In this document: positions 12,400 through 24,972 of the stretch, piece by piece
How the letters are laid out: the number at the start of each line of letters is the position of its first letter
How positions within the stretch are numbered: the first letter of the stretch is position 1
From: Molossus alvarezi
Taxonomy: Eukaryota > Chordata > Mammalia > Chiroptera > Molossidae
Reading direction: 5' to 3'
DNA: 64,000 nucleotides
Assembly (NCBI GenBank): GCA_037176705.1
Contig: CM073891.1
Location: forward strand, 50,594,571-50,658,570
Position numbers and translations under genes: made by a program
Notes under the pieces: model-generated
Database searches by the model: none
What the model was told of the DNA's origin: nothing
What the model saw: the letters and a program-made list of their open reading frames with translations, nothing else

Positions 12400-12690
12400 A
12401 TCTGATCTCCAAATGGTCCCTTCCTATAGGTGTCCACATTAGTATCGCCTACCCAGAAAGGCCTTCTCTGAAGACAAATCTAACATAGTTTCCCAAGAAT
12501 GTTACATTTTTTAAAGAACACTTAACAATAAGTCATATTTTCTTATTTGTTTTCTTTTCTCTTCTCCATCAACCTCCCCTTCCCCAGCAATTTAGAGGCA
12601 CCATGAGAACAGAGGTCTATATGGTTTTAGTCTCCACTATATTCCCAGCATTTAAAAGAGTGCTAGGAACATAGCAGGGGTTCTATAACA
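12400..12690 (+). mobile_element. L2 3' fragment
   Basis: L2-like order: GCCTTCTCTGAAGACAAATC, ATTTAGAGGCACCATGAGAAC, CCACTATATTCCCAGCATTT and GTGCTAGGAACATAGCAGGGG. It is diverged. Confidence 0.5.
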
Positions 12691-12884
12691 TGCATTGTGA
12701 GAAAGTGAAAGAAATGCTATTGTATCATACAAATGAAAAGAAATTTTAAAGAATCCACAAATGGATTGGTAATTTTGAGTATGTGGTGCAATTATGTTTG
12801 TGAATAGAGTTCAAAATTTTGTCAAGAATATAGGCCACAGTCTCCATTATCTTGGAGTATATGACTCACTGAAGTCCAGTGGCC

Positions 12885-12975
12885 ACTGCTCTTGAGTGAC
12901 AAGGGACATCGCTTCTTCCTACCATCCTTAGCACCTGGCACCGTATCACATGCATAATAAACATTCATTAATTAC
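12885..12975 (+). mobile_element. short L2 3' end
   Basis: CTTAGCACCTGGCACCGTAT and GCATAATAAACATTCATTAA match the L2 terminal segment. Confidence 0.45.
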
Positions 12976-13880
12976 TGCAAAGTGATCTGCACAGTTTCCC
13001 TGAAATTGGAGACCGAGTTCTTGTCAGAGTCCTGGCAGACATGTGAGCAGTCTGACAACATCCTGACGGTCTGTTACAGTGACCAGATGGGACCTGCACA
13101 TCGGCACCCGAGCTGGGGAGCAGCACATCCATGAACGAGGCGATTGTTCACCTCTGTGACTGCCAAAGAGTATGTGCTCCGCAGGCAGTAGGAACAGATT
13201 AATCACCATGAAACTAAGCAGGGTGCCTTATAGCAAAAGTTAATTTATTGGGATGTCCACATGGTTTCCAAGTGTTTATATTTTCTTAATTTCATGTATT
13301 AAGAATAAAGAGGATGGCAATTTTCTTTTAACAATAACTTTATGTTAAATAAGAAAGTATTTATTCTGATCTTTCCCCCTAAATAACAGACTTATAGGGT
13401 AAAGCATTGGATGGGAATGTCTTATTCAACCATGAAGTGAGTTAATGAACTCGAGTCAGAAGGTCATTCTGATTTATAAAAGCATTTCTGCTTCTACTCA
13501 ATATAAAGCAAGCAAGTACAGGATTCTCGTGTATGAAAACCCTCTTGTTTTAGACTTCCTTAAGGAAGGGGAAATAACAAAGTCCTTTTCATGCTACACA
13601 AAGATGGGTGTTTAAATATTCCACTGAAAATCATTACATTCAAAGTTATAAACTCGTCTAGCTTAGTTATTTTCCTAATAAAAATGCCTTAAAATAGGGC
13701 ATAATTTAATGAATTTCAAGTAATCTGACTAATTTTTATAATTATATACCTAGATTTCATGTTCAATTAGAAGAAACATAATATAATAATAACATTATGA
13801 TTGCTAGGTGGAAGAAGAACATTTCTAAATGTAGAATTACTTTTTTAACATTCTGCTAAATAAAAAATGTCAGTCCTCTT

Positions 13881-14137
13881 GCCCTGGCCGGTTTGGCTCA
13901 GCGGTTAGAGCATCGGCCTGCGGTCCGGAGAGACCAGGGTTCGGTTCCTGCTAAGGGCACATACTTCGGTTGCAGTTTGTCCCCGGCCCTGGTTGGTCGT
14001 GCGGGTGGCAGCCACTCGATGTGTCCCTTCACGTCGATGTTTCTCTCTGTCTCTCCCTTTCTCTCTCTCCCTCCCTCTCTATCTGTACAAAAAATGGAAA
14101 AATATCCTCGGGTGAGGATTAAAAAAAAAAAAAAAAA
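13881..14137 (+). mobile_element. VES SINE, full length, young
   Basis: The head is GCCCTGGCCGGTTTGGCTCAG with B box GGTTCGGTTCC; the tail is GGTGAGGATT followed by an A-run. The TSD TGTCAGTCCTCTT (plus flanking A's) occurs at 13868-13880 and 14139-14151. It forms an inverted pair with the copy at 14618. Confidence 0.95.
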
Positions 14138-14617
14138 ATGTCAGTCCTCTTAAAGTGTGTAAATTCTAGTGTAAACATTTCATCTTCAAGTTTATCCATT
14201 GTTTTCTTTTAAATAATTCTGATTATTTTTTGGTTAAATAACCAGCAGAGTAAAGTTCTTAAGTAAATGTGAGGACCTAAATTTTAGCAAGATGAAATGA
14301 AATTGTCTCATGTTATTCCACAAAAATATGGAGTTAAGTAGACTGTATAATGTACATATTGCTTCAGTACATTGTTTTTTCATTTCAAAACCAGTAAGAA
14401 AACTTCTTCCCCCAGACCCCAGAAACATTTTATAATTTTTTACATTAAAAACAATTGTAGATTACTTTAAGCAGAAAATGTTTAAATATTATACTGTTTT
14501 TGCCTTCAGTACCATAAGTTTAGCTAGAATGTTTTTGTTGGGTGGGGCCTACTTAAAGATCTTCACTTTTGCTTAGCTAACATAGCAATTCTTTGAACAT
14601 TTTATGTGCAATATTTA

Positions 14618-14863
14618 TTTTTTTATCCTCACCCGAGGATATTTTTCCATTTTTTGTACAGATAGAGTGGGAGGGAGAGAGAGGAAGGGAGAGAGAATGA
14701 GAAACATCGATGTGAAGGGACACATCGAGTGGCTGCCCCCCGCACGACCAACCAGGGCCGGGGACAAACTGCAACCAAAGTACGTGCCCTTAGCGGGAAC
14801 CGAACCCGGGTCTCTCCGGACCGCAGGCCGACGCTCTAACCGCTGAGCCAAACTGGCCAGGGC
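14618..14863 (-). mobile_element. VES SINE, full length, young
   Basis: An antisense copy flanked by the perfect 16-bp TSD TTATGTGCAATATTTA (14602-14617 and 14864-14879). It is very close in sequence to the copy at 13881 (about 94% by eye). Confidence 0.95.
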
Positions 14864-14879
14864 TTATGTGCAATATTTA

Positions 14880-16330
14880 ATGTTTACAGTTTCAAGAGAA
14901 AAAAAATTTAAATTAATAATACTTAGTCCTTTTTATTCCTTTATTTTATCTCAAAATGACAATAAACTATTTAAAGATTAATTTTGAAGATTATTTAAAA
15001 ATGGATCAATACATGTCCTACATTTTTTTATGTAGACATTTGGTTATAGCTTAGCTTTGTAGAAACCCAACAAAATTATTATTGAAAAGCATGGGAAACA
15101 AGATGTAAAACAGCAAATGCTTTTAGAACGAGATGATTGAGGCTATTAATATCTAAAAGGTAAATAATATAAATAAGAATATTAACATTTTCCATTTGGT
15201 TACTCCTCTGATTCCAGTGTGTATACTTCAGGAATGATATACAATGAGCTCACGCGTTACATCTGGAGGTAGAGCAAACATTCTTTTGAGTGCTCATTTT
15301 ATGGCTTAGTAGTATAGCAAGATGTTAAAGGAGAAGTTTTTGCTGAGAAAAAACTCAAAATGAAAGGCAAGGTCAAGATGCACATATTTTCAAAGTAGGT
15401 GGCCAAGAATCATTTTGATGTTTTTATCCAAGTTTAAACCATCAAATAGTGAGACACTTGAGAAGAATACTTCATCTGAGACAAATATATCATGTGTCCT
15501 ACTACCCCTAAGGTGAAGATTGGTGACAGGGAAGGGGCTTTGGAGGGACCTTAAGAAGCACTTGCTGTTGAACATGAAGTTCATGGGACATCGTGGACTA
15601 GTGTCTACAGGGTGAGAGAAAGACTGACAAGCTGCAATGAAATCAAAGAATAGGCTCAATGGCTGTACTAGTATCAGCCTAAACTTTCAGGTGTATCCAG
15701 GAAAATGCATGTGATGCTTTCTATGGAGCAGATGTGAGCCATGTCACTCAGTAATTGGATGGCATGAGATCACTTTCGGTCCCGCTCAAGAGTGTTGAGA
15801 AAAGACTTCAGAAGTTAACACCTGAAGAACTGCCATCTATTACAGAATAAAGAATGAGAACATACCAATCAGAGGACAAATAAAGTCATCCTAATCCAGA
15901 GAACGGCAAGGAAAAGAACTCTAGAAAGTGAAAATTCCAAAAACTCACAGAAGTGCCTGTGAAGGGAGCCACCCTTAAACATCTGACGAGGCCAGAAAGT
16001 TGAGAGGTCCCTGGATCAATGACAATAGAGTAGACACTTCTCTGAACCTTCTGCCCTTTTCTTGTCCCAATTTGACTCTAGATGGGTCAGACACTGTGGT
16101 TAACAAGATTCTGGAAAAGGATGAGCACTAGGAGCACTAGAAGAAGCCTCTGAACATTTCCCTACGCTGGGGCGTTCCCTCACCTGGCATGCTCAAGCAG
16201 GGAGAGGGAGAGGGAGAGGAGGTTCAATTTTAAATGAGGTTGGGAGTTTTACTACATTAGACTGAACCTTTTAGTTGCTGGATAACAACTGTCAGTAATA
16301 CCTAACAGTGGCCTGAAAAGCCAGATGGCT
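14880..16330. other. unique intron sequence, nothing recognised
   Basis: No repeat family is clear. A GGGAGAGGGAGAGGG run lies near 16200. Confidence 0.4.
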
Positions 16331-16331
16331 G

Positions 16332-16535
16332 TTCTGACAGGTGTGGCCCAGTTGGTTGAGTGTCATTTCATGCACTGAAAGGTCATTGGTTCGATTCCCA
16401 GTCAAAGCACATACTCAAGTTGTGGTTCAATCCCCGGTTGGGGTGCATATGGGAGGCAACAGATTGATATTTCATTTTCTCTCTCTCTCTCTCTCTCACT
16501 TCATCTCGTTCTAAAATCAATTTTATATATATATA
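16332..16535 (+). mobile_element. VES-like SINE, older subfamily
   Basis: The diverged tRNA-like head TGTGGCCCAGTTGGTTGAGT and B box GGTTCGATTCC are followed by GGGAGGCAACAGATTGATAT, a CT run and a short TA repeat. Confidence 0.75.
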
Positions 16536-17424
16536 TCCACCCATCCCCAGGAGAAGAATTAAAAGGGATTGTGGGAAGTAAAATACAGTTGTTTATTATT
16601 AGTCTCTCTGAGTTGACATACCGGTTGCTATTAGAATAGTAGGTTAAATAAATAATAATTGTAGTCTCAGAGTAAGTTTATTTCTCATTGGTCTACTCAT
16701 CTGCCTCTATAGCCCACTTGAAGAAAAAAAAAAGAAAATCAAGAAACAAATGTTTGAATAAAACAGATACAAAAGTAGTGCTTAGTTTAATAAATCATTC
16801 CCTTTGTGACCTGTTTGCTTACATCCTGGTTTGGAGGTTCATTCCACCCATGCATGGTTTGAACTTGTTCCAAAATGAGTAACATTTTCAAATGGAAAGA
16901 TCCCAACAATTTATTAACTCAGAAGCTCAACTAAGTAACATAACCAAACAGAGAATAATAGACATTTTTTTTTTTTTTTTTTTTTTACTGTCAACCATGG
17001 CTCCATTAAAAACAGAGGAAGAGATTTTCAGCCTGTATATATTACTCCTGAAGTTTACATGTAGAGGGCCTTGAATTTTATATGAATTATTGCTAGGACT
17101 GCTTAAGGCTGGCTGAAGTGGAGAGTGTCCACTTGTAGTCACAGTGACAGATGGCATGTAGTTTAAAATCATTTGTTTAGAAATCATAGGTCCTTAAACC
17201 ATATTGTGCAAATGTCAAACACTTTCATTAGTATGATGTCTGCCCTGACCAGGTTTCTAATGCATCACTTATAAATGAATAATAAATGGATGTAAATGTC
17301 CATCTACCATTAAACCTTTTTCAAAGACTATTAAAATGCTTTTTATATATCCTACCTCTGATCCTGGAGATGAAGTAGGGTATTAAAAGTGAGGGCAGGG
17401 AAATCTAGTTTTGTTAACTTAAAC

Positions 17425-17694
17425 CATCAAATTTCAATTGGTGTGCTGCAAGAATTTTTAAAACATGCAATACCTGACTAGTCAGGGACACTGACTTCTT
17501 TTCCCTTAGACTGTCAAATAAAAAAAAATAAAAAAATAAAAATTACAACAGCTAACACAACAATAGCTATCTAGTGTGAATGAATCAATACTTATTTTTG
17601 TGAGATTGACAACATTTTTGGAGTAATAATAAACAACTGAATTTTAGTACTTAGTTTATATGTGCCATTAGATGAAAAAGGTTGAAAATCATTG
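17425..17694. mobile_element. hAT-like MITE with 8-bp TSD
   Basis: Ends are imperfect inverted repeats of the hAT type (CATCAAATTTCAATTGGTGTG on the left; GATGAAAAAGGTTGAAAATCATTG on the right). Both flanks carry the perfect 8-bp direct repeat ACTTAAAC (17417-17424, 17695-17702), the usual hAT TSD length. At 270 bp with no ORF it is non-autonomous. Confidence 0.8.
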
Positions 17695-17899
17695 ACTTAA
17701 ACTATGAGACATATACACATGGAGAAGAAATGACTCTCTTCTACTCCATTTCTCAGACACGCTTTTCCCCATCCTAACTGAACAAGAAAACAATAAACTT
17801 TAAGTTCCAAATCCAAATGCAAGCTATTTTTAATCAGTTAACAAAGAATTAATTTCAAACTCATTTAAGTATCATGCACAACTTGTAACACCCCCACCC

Positions 17900-18100
17900 C
17901 CCCACCCCCTGGCCCTGACTTCCTATAATATGTGATCTACATGTCTCATTATTTTAGATATCTAAAGATTTTCTATCTTCTAACTCATTTTACTGTGTTT
18001 TGCCTTGTCTCCCTAACTAGGGCATGAGCAATGACAAGACCTGAGTTTTATCTTCTATTATAATGTTCTTAGTACCAACAATAAATACTCAAATAACTTT
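17900..18100 (+). mobile_element. probable L2 fragment
   Basis: GTGATCTACATGTCTCATTA, AACTAGGGCATGAGCAATGA and GTACCAACAATAAATACTCAA resemble an L2 3' end. The match is weak. Confidence 0.35.
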
Positions 18101-18814
18101 TTAATGAAAACAATAAAAATAACCCTAACTAAAGCACAATGAAAGAAAACAAATTATTGAGTTGTTACTAAAAAAATAATTCTATTTTAATTCTACAAAT
18201 GCATATAATTGATTCCAATATCAGAGACTGACAAATCCAAATCAATATTTTAGATATAATTTTGCTAGAAAATATAGTCAATAATTCTAAGGTCATATTT
18301 ACTTATGTAAGTTTTAAAAATATATTCTCAATATATTTACTATTTAGTGTATAATGCTAAACAGTAGTACTAGAATAATGGTAGAGTCTTTAAATCCTTA
18401 AGTCAAATTGCAATCTTCTCCCTCCCAACAATGTCACTTCCAACAACAGTGATAATTTGAAGGGAGAAAACGTACAGGATATCAGAAAATTTGAAGAGAT
18501 CTGCAGCAGACAAGATTTCATAAAGCTCAGATTACAAAAAAATAACAGAGAACTTTTATTGAAGCAAATAAACTCTTACATAAGTAAGAAAAGTAATTGT
18601 AAAGATTAGCAGATTTTTCAATTTCTACCATGCATGGTGGAAAAAAATAAATTATTATAAGGATTTTTACTTGCACCGAATACTTTCCAAGATTATCTTC
18701 TGAAAGAAAAATAAACCCTTACAGATAATTTCCTTATTGAACTAACTAATCTGATAATTCTCTTCAAATAGAAAATACATGTATTTCGTTTTGATTGAGA
18801 AAACTTTTACGTTT

Positions 18815-19015
18815 GCCTCAGGTAACCTACGTTAATGAGAAAAAAATTAGTAAATTATATTTTTCAGAAAGCTTGTCTTCTATTCCTTCTCACTAAGTGT
18901 AGTAATCAATGTGATTGATTTTCTGAACATTTCTTCCACCTCAGGTAATTGATTGATGTAAGCAAACTGTAATTACCTAATCCCTCTTTTGATTTTAAGG
19001 ATTTGAATTGATGTG
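18815..19015. promoter_or_regulatory. cluster of homeodomain-type motifs (candidate enhancer)
   Basis: The perfect inverted repeat AATCAAT-GTG-ATTGATT (18904-18920) is followed by GGTAATTGATTGATG (18944-18958) and the palindrome GTAATTAC (18969-18976). TGATTGAT is a known PBX/HOX-type site and TAATTG/TAATTA are homeodomain cores. AT-rich sequence raises the chance rate, so this is only a candidate. Confidence 0.25.
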
Positions 19016-19059
19016 TTTCTAGCCAATGCGATGTGAGGGAGGGTTTTGCGAAAAGTTTT

Positions 19060-19760
19060 CTTGTTCTTGAGAAAGGGATATAATAAATGACAATCTTTTA
19101 TCCCTTTATATTTCCTTGTCTTCATGTGATTCACCAAACTTTCCAGCCATTATGCTACCAACCTAAGGATAATGCCAACACCATGAATGGCAGACAGAAG
19201 AGATAGAAAGAACTGTATCTTTTATAACATCATTAAGCAGAAGATATTACCATCTCCACAAAGTAAGAGTGATGAACAATGAACGGTGGATAAAAACACA
19301 AGGTAGAAATGTTTTGGGAAAAGCCTAGAAGTCAATAGAAATCTGGAGTTCATTCAAGTTTCTCAGAAATCAAGAACTGCCGGAAGTGTATAAAACAATA
19401 AGAAATATGATAAGATTTTTATTTTTTAAGAGATAATATTGATGGTCATGGTGAATAGATTAGATAGAAAATAGAGATTCTCTTTTATAAGATAACCCCA
19501 GCTAAATAATGGTATTATAACTTACACTAGAGGAAAATATTGAAATGTTTTCCACCTTAATCAGCTTGGCCCATTAACTGAAGCTTTTGTTGGAACTGGA
19601 TCACAGATCAGCCTCCCTTTGTCTAACATTACTTCCTCAGTTACTCTCTCACATGTGTTGATCCCAAGCATACCACCTTAAAAATATCCTATATGTTAAC
19701 CTTTATCTCATAATTAGCTTCTGGGGGAACTCAATCTGTAACAAAATAGTCAGGAGTGGT
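19060..19760. mobile_element. old LTR- or LINE-like repeat, family unassigned
   Basis: Runs such as CAGCCATTATGCTACCAACC, AGGATAATGCCAACACC and TTAGCTTCTGGGGGAACTCA resemble common ancient mammalian repeats. I cannot name the family from sequence alone. Confidence 0.3.
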
Positions 19761-20041
19761 AAATACTGTTGCAGATCCATTTCTTGCCCTTAGAACGAGA
19801 TCTTTTCTGGCTGGTTCTAAGGGATTCATTGTGGTCTGGTGTTGGGGAAAGGGTATGTCAAATAAATGTGCATATTTGTCTCAAACTTTCCCTAGAAAGA
19901 AATTCACATCCCTTAACTAAGAGAGGCCTTACAAAGAAAATTTAGAAAATCCCCTTAAAATGTGAGGTATCACATCTCCCATAATGTGTGTTAATACTCT
20001 TAAATTTATTATTGAGTCCCTACAGAAAGAGTCCTACTGCT

Positions 20042-20067
20042 CAAAAAAAAAAAAAAAAAAAAAAAAA
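20042..20067. repeat. poly(A) run of about 26
   Basis: A pure A run preceded by CAGAAAGAGTCCTACTGCTC. It may be the tail of a very short or unrecognised retroposon. Confidence 0.85.
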
Positions 20068-20497
20068 TCAAAATCTTATCTTTCTTATCTAAATGTTAGA
20101 GAGGTTAGAAAGTCTACTTTATTTTTACTCTCTAGATTGTGAAAATGAACTAATGGTCTCATTTTGACTTTCTTCTTCAGTAGTTTACTCATCAAAGCTT
20201 ATTGAGCATATACCGGTACATCCATTGTAGAAGACTCAAAATCTATTCTGAAAAGGGTAAAGATAACAAGAAGAGTATTATTAAATATTTACTACCAAAT
20301 TAGTTTTGTACATAATTTTTCTATAACTTCCACTCATTCCCTACTAAAGGCATGCGGGCAATATGAAATAATGATGGTTATTTTTAATAGGCATAGTCTT
20401 GTTTGTACAAAAACTTTAAGTAAACATATATCCTGAATTTGGATACTTCAATTGAATATGCTCTACAAACATTTTCTTAAAAATTTCCCAGAGGAAA

Positions 20498-22400
20498 TGA
20501 TCATCCTGAATAACCAACTGAATACTAGCTGAAGAGAAATCTTACAACCAAGGATTTACTGAAGAAACTACATGGAGACTGGTAGAAAGGGCAACTATGT
20601 GAAAAGGGCTGGCCTCGCTCCCATAGATGAGCAGCAGCTGAGGTTCTAGAGGGATATCTCAGCTGGAGAGGGATTCTCCTGAGAAGCATGGGGTCTCCAT
20701 AGTCCAGAGCACCAGAGCCGGGACGAGATACCCACATAACCTGTAGCTGTGAAAATCAGTGAGGATTCTGTCTATCAAGGAGAGACAGAACTCCACTAGA
20801 GACACAGGCACCCACCAAAAGGGCTAGCACACAAAATTTCATTCACAGCCACTCATCCTGGGGTCTGGTAGAGTAAGGCTGAATGGACTAGTTGCATGAG
20901 GAGAATCTGGCATTTGTGTCTCTGGGGAAAGAACTGAAGGGAAGGCTTCCAGGATCCCTATGCAGAGTCATTCTCCCATACCACAGACACCATCTTTCTT
21001 GGGTGGAGCATTCTCCTTTATATGGCATCAGCCTGAGGGAAAGCAATAGCGCCACCCTTTGGATTCACTGTCACCCCACTCTACAGAGCTCACTCACACC
21101 CTGCTGGGAAGTCAGCTGCATTGGCTGGGATGTAGAAGTGGTGTCAGTGACTGAGTTGTGTGGCTTTGAGAAAAGAGGACATTCCCTCCACTTTAATGAA
21201 CCTGACTAGTGCTTCCCCTTCACAGGAGATCTACTATCCCCACTCAATGGGCACCCAGCGGCCCACCCACCAAGAACTGGGAAAAATATGGGACAGAGTT
21301 GTGTAGTTCTGGGTGGGGGGCACATGCCCTACCTTGCCCAAAGCCTGACCAGCACCTTGCTATCACAGGAGATCAAATAGCTTCATCCTCCCAACCCATC
21401 CTGCTGAGCTTAGGCTCCTCCCAGTATAATCTGGGAACAGACTGAATTGTGTGGCTCTTGGACAGGAAAAAATATTCCCTTCACACAGCCAAATACTGGT
21501 CTGTGTGAATCTGAAAAACTTTATTGGTCTTACCCTGATGACTCCCCGAGACCTCACCGCATAACAAAGGTAGTGAGCACCCAGCAGGTAGCATCTACAA
21601 TTGGTATGCCCAGGGATTTTTGCTGAGTGGCCTCAGACCCAGCACTGGAACCAAGTTACATGCGCATTAAACTGGTGAATGCCACTAGTCCATTCCTGGT
21701 GACTCACTGAGAACCTACCTCATGTACTTGGAATACCACCAGTGTCTCTTTCAGTGACTGAGACAGGTAGAGGCAGATCTTGAGTGTCTTAGGACTTATG
21801 CTGATCTTGTTCCAGGCCTAGCACTGTACTTGTAAAAGCCAGCCTTGATGGGCAGCTTGATCTTTCCCATGAACACCCAGGCCCAGCAAGGCAGCCACAA
21901 ACTGAATCACTTGGTAGCTCCAAACAGGTTGCCCATGGCCAGTCACATGCAGTGTTTGACATTGGCTTATGCCTCAGTCCTCTTCACAAACCCAGAACCA
22001 ACACACTCAGTGGCCAGATTCAGTAAACATCAGAGCAGGATCCAATAAGCTTCACAAGTGGCATGTCCAAAAGGAGATATAAGCAGGCACCAGACCTTGC
22101 TGAGGTCTGCATTGTGTGGTTAGCACCTGTACAGCAGCTCATGAACCATGGTTGGGGTTGACCCTCACAGTCAGCCCCCTTGAGGGTTGATCCCACTAAT
22201 AAATGGGCAAAAAGCAATGAAGACTCAATTAAAACAAGAGGGTTCACATACCCAAACAAGAGAAATTCTGGAGCACCCAACTCTGGTGATCAAGGAGACT
22301 GCCAATGGACCCCACAGGACACCTACAACATAAGGCTACCCTACCAAGACTGAGAGTCATAGCAGATCAATCTAATACATAAAAACAAACAAAAAGAGGC
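20498..22400 (+). mobile_element. 5'UTR of the outer L1, with about 146-bp repeats
   Basis: There is no coding; short ORFs such as 20892-21209 lie inside it. The motif GACTGAGTTGTGTGG recurs in variant form at 21149, 21292 and 21440, each time followed by a similar block. Spacing is 143 and 148 bp, which suggests tandem promoter monomers. Confidence 0.6.
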
Positions 22401-22406
22401 AGCCAA

Positions 22407-23560
22407 AATGAGGAAACAAAAAACTTGTTCCAAATGAAAGAACAGAAGGAAGTTCCAGAAAAAGAGCTAAAAGAAAAGGAGGCAAGGAACTTAAAAGATA
22501 TAGAATTAAGAAAGATGATTATAAGGATGCTCAAGGACTTAGCAAGAACAACAAGGCACTTAGGGAAAACTACAACATGGAAAAGGTCATAGAAACCAAA
22601 AAAAAAGAACTAGTTAATAATGAAGAATACAGCCTTGCCCGGTTTGGCTCAGTGGTTAGAGTGTTGGCCTGCTTTCCAGAGAGACCCGGGTTCAGTTCCT
22701 GCTAACAGCATGTACCTCAGTTGCAGTTTGTCCCCAGCCCTGATTGGGTCATGCGGGTAGCAGCCACTCGATGTGTCCCTTTCATGTCGATGCTTCTCTC
22801 TCACTCTTCCTCCCACTCTATCTGAACAAAAAATGAAAAAATGTCTTCGGGTGAGGATAAAAAAAAAAAGAAGAAGAAGAATACAATATCTAAAATAAAT
22901 AATACACTGAAAAAAATACACAGAAAGTTGGATGAAACTGAGGTTTGAATCAGCAATTTGGAAGACAAGGTAGCAGAAAACAGCCAATCAGAGTAGCAAA
23001 AAGAAAAAAGAATTAAAAAAAAAAATGAGGATAATGTTAGAAACCTTGGGACAATGTGAAGCATAACAACATCTTCATAATAGGGATCCAGAAGAAGGCA
23101 AGAGAGAGCAAAAGGTAGAGAATCTATTTGAAGAAATAATGACTGAAAACTTCCCTGTCCTGGTGAAGGAAAAAGTCACACAAGTCCAGGAAGCATAGAG
23201 AGTCCCAAACAAGACAGACCCAAAAAGTCCTACACTAAGACACATAGTAATTAAAAGGGCAAAGGTTAAAAACAGGGAGAATCTTAAAAGGTGCAAAAGA
23301 AAAAACGTTAGTTACTGACAAAAGCTCCCACTAGACTGTTTGCTGATTTTTCAACAGAAACATTTCGGGCCAGTAAGGATTGGCATTAACTACTCAAAGT
23401 GATGAAAAGGAAGAACCTACAATCAAGCCTACTTTACCGAGTAAGGCTGTCATTCACACTTGAAAGAGAAATAGAGTTCCAGGCAATAAAAAGCTGCAGA
23501 GTTTGTTATCACCAAACCAGTATTACAAGAAATGTTAAAGGGCTGCTTTAACAAGGAAAA
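22407..23560 (+). pseudogene. degraded L1 ORF1 of the outer element
   Basis: The ORF1 order is visible across frameshifts: a Lys/Glu-rich coiled-coil start, a stretch translating near LENLFEEIMTENFPVL, the CCAAGAC-like RNA-binding region, and the end ...CAAGAAATGTTAAAGGGCTG. It is split by the VES copy at 22632 and carries many stops, so it is not functional. Confidence 0.65.
22632..22875 (+). mobile_element. VES SINE inside L1 ORF1
   Basis: The head reads CTTGCCCGGTTTGGCTCAG after the TSD and the tail is GGTGAGGAT plus A/G repeats. The TSD GAAGAATACA is at 22622-22631 and 22876-22885. Confidence 0.9.
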
Positions 23561-23604
23561 GATGGGGGGAAAAAAGTCAGAGAAAAATAGTTAAAAGAGT
23601 AAAA

Positions 23605-24972
23605 TGACAATACATATGCACTGATCCATAATTACTTTAAGTGTAAATGGCTTAAATACTCCAATAGGAAAACATATGATAGCTGAACAGATAAGAAAAC
23701 AAGATTGATATATATGCTGTCAGTAAGAGACCCAACTCAGAATGAAAGATACATACAGATTAAGGGATGAAAATATATTTCATGAAAATAGAAAAAAAAA
23801 AAAAAAAAAAGCTGAGGTAGCAATATCTGTATCTGACAAATAGACTTATAAAATAAAACTATAGTAAGAGCCCTGGCTGGCATGGCTCAGTTGTTAAAAC
23901 ATTGGCTTATGGACCACAGGGTAGCAGGTTCAATTCCTGGTCAAAGGCACTTACCTGGGTTGCGGATTTGGTCTTCAGACCCAGTCAAGGCACGTGTGGG
24001 AGGCAACCAATTGATGTGTCTCTCTCAATTGACGCTTCTCTCTCTCTCCGCCCATCCCTTCTTCTCTTCCATGCTCTCTAAAAATCAATGGAAATAATAT
24101 CCTCCACTGAGGGTTAACAACAACAGCAACAACAGACTATAGTAAGAGACAAAGAAAGACACTATGTAATGACAAATAGAGGAATCCAACAAGAAGATAT
24201 AACCCTTGTAAATATTTATGCACCCAACATAGGAACATCTAAATATGTAAAGCAAATCTTGATATAAATAAAGACATTGACAGTAATACAGTCATAAAAG
24301 GGGATGTAAAAACCCTAGTAACATAAATGGATCTAGAAAATCAACAAGAAAAGTGGGGCCTTAAATGATACACTAGATCAAATAAATTTAACTGATATCT
24401 TCAAAACATTTCACCCCAAAGAAGCACATGGAACACTTTCTAGGATAGACAACATGTTAGAACACAAAACAAGTGTCAATTAATTTAAGAAGATTGAAAT
24501 TAAACAATGAATGGGTAAAAAAAAAAAATGAGTTCAAAGAAGAAATCAAAATATACCTTGAAACAAATGAAAATGAGAACAGAACAACCCAAATAACTAT
24601 TAGACACAGAGAAAGAGGAAAACCCATAGTATTACATGCCTATCCCAAGAAACAGGAAATATCTCAAACAAACAATCTAACTTCACACTTAAAGTAACTT
24701 GAAAAAGAACAACAAAGCCCAAAGTGAATAGAAGAAAATAATAAAGACCAGAGAAAAAATAGACAAATAGAGTAAAAAAAAAAAAAAAAAAAAAAATACA
24801 AAAGATCAATGAAAACAAGAGTTGGGTCTTTGAAAAGATAAATAAGATTGAAAACCTGTAACAAATTCATCAAGAAAAAAAGAGAGAAGAATCGAATAAC
24901 ATAAAATTTTAAATGAAAGTGGAAGCAATAATTGACACTAAAGAAATACAAAAGATTGTAAGAAAATATTGT
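23605..24972 (+). pseudogene. degraded L1 ORF2, endonuclease part (outer element)
   Basis: Fragments translate as the endonuclease region and its C-terminal side (for example TRHRERGKPIVLHA in the frame at 24473-24697). It is broken by the VES copy at 23871, by expanded A-runs at about 23792-23810 and 24776-24797, and by stops. It stops at a GTAAGAAAATATT stretch where the next VES begins. Confidence 0.65.
23871..24135 (+). mobile_element. VES SINE, older subfamily, inside L1 ORF2
   Basis: The head is CCCTGGCTGGCATGGCTCAG with B-box-like GGTTCAATTCC and an (AAC)n-rich tail. The perfect 13-bp TSD ACTATAGTAAGAG is at 23858-23870 and 24136-24148. Confidence 0.92.

Noticed and set aside
13893..13960. 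tRNA gene
   Set aside because: The A- and B-box-like text belongs to the VES SINE head. It lacks a proper cloverleaf and is followed by the SINE body.
20892..21445. Two adjacent ORFs of 105 and 78 aa
   Set aside because: They lie in the repeated 5'UTR of the outer L1 and have no domain signature.
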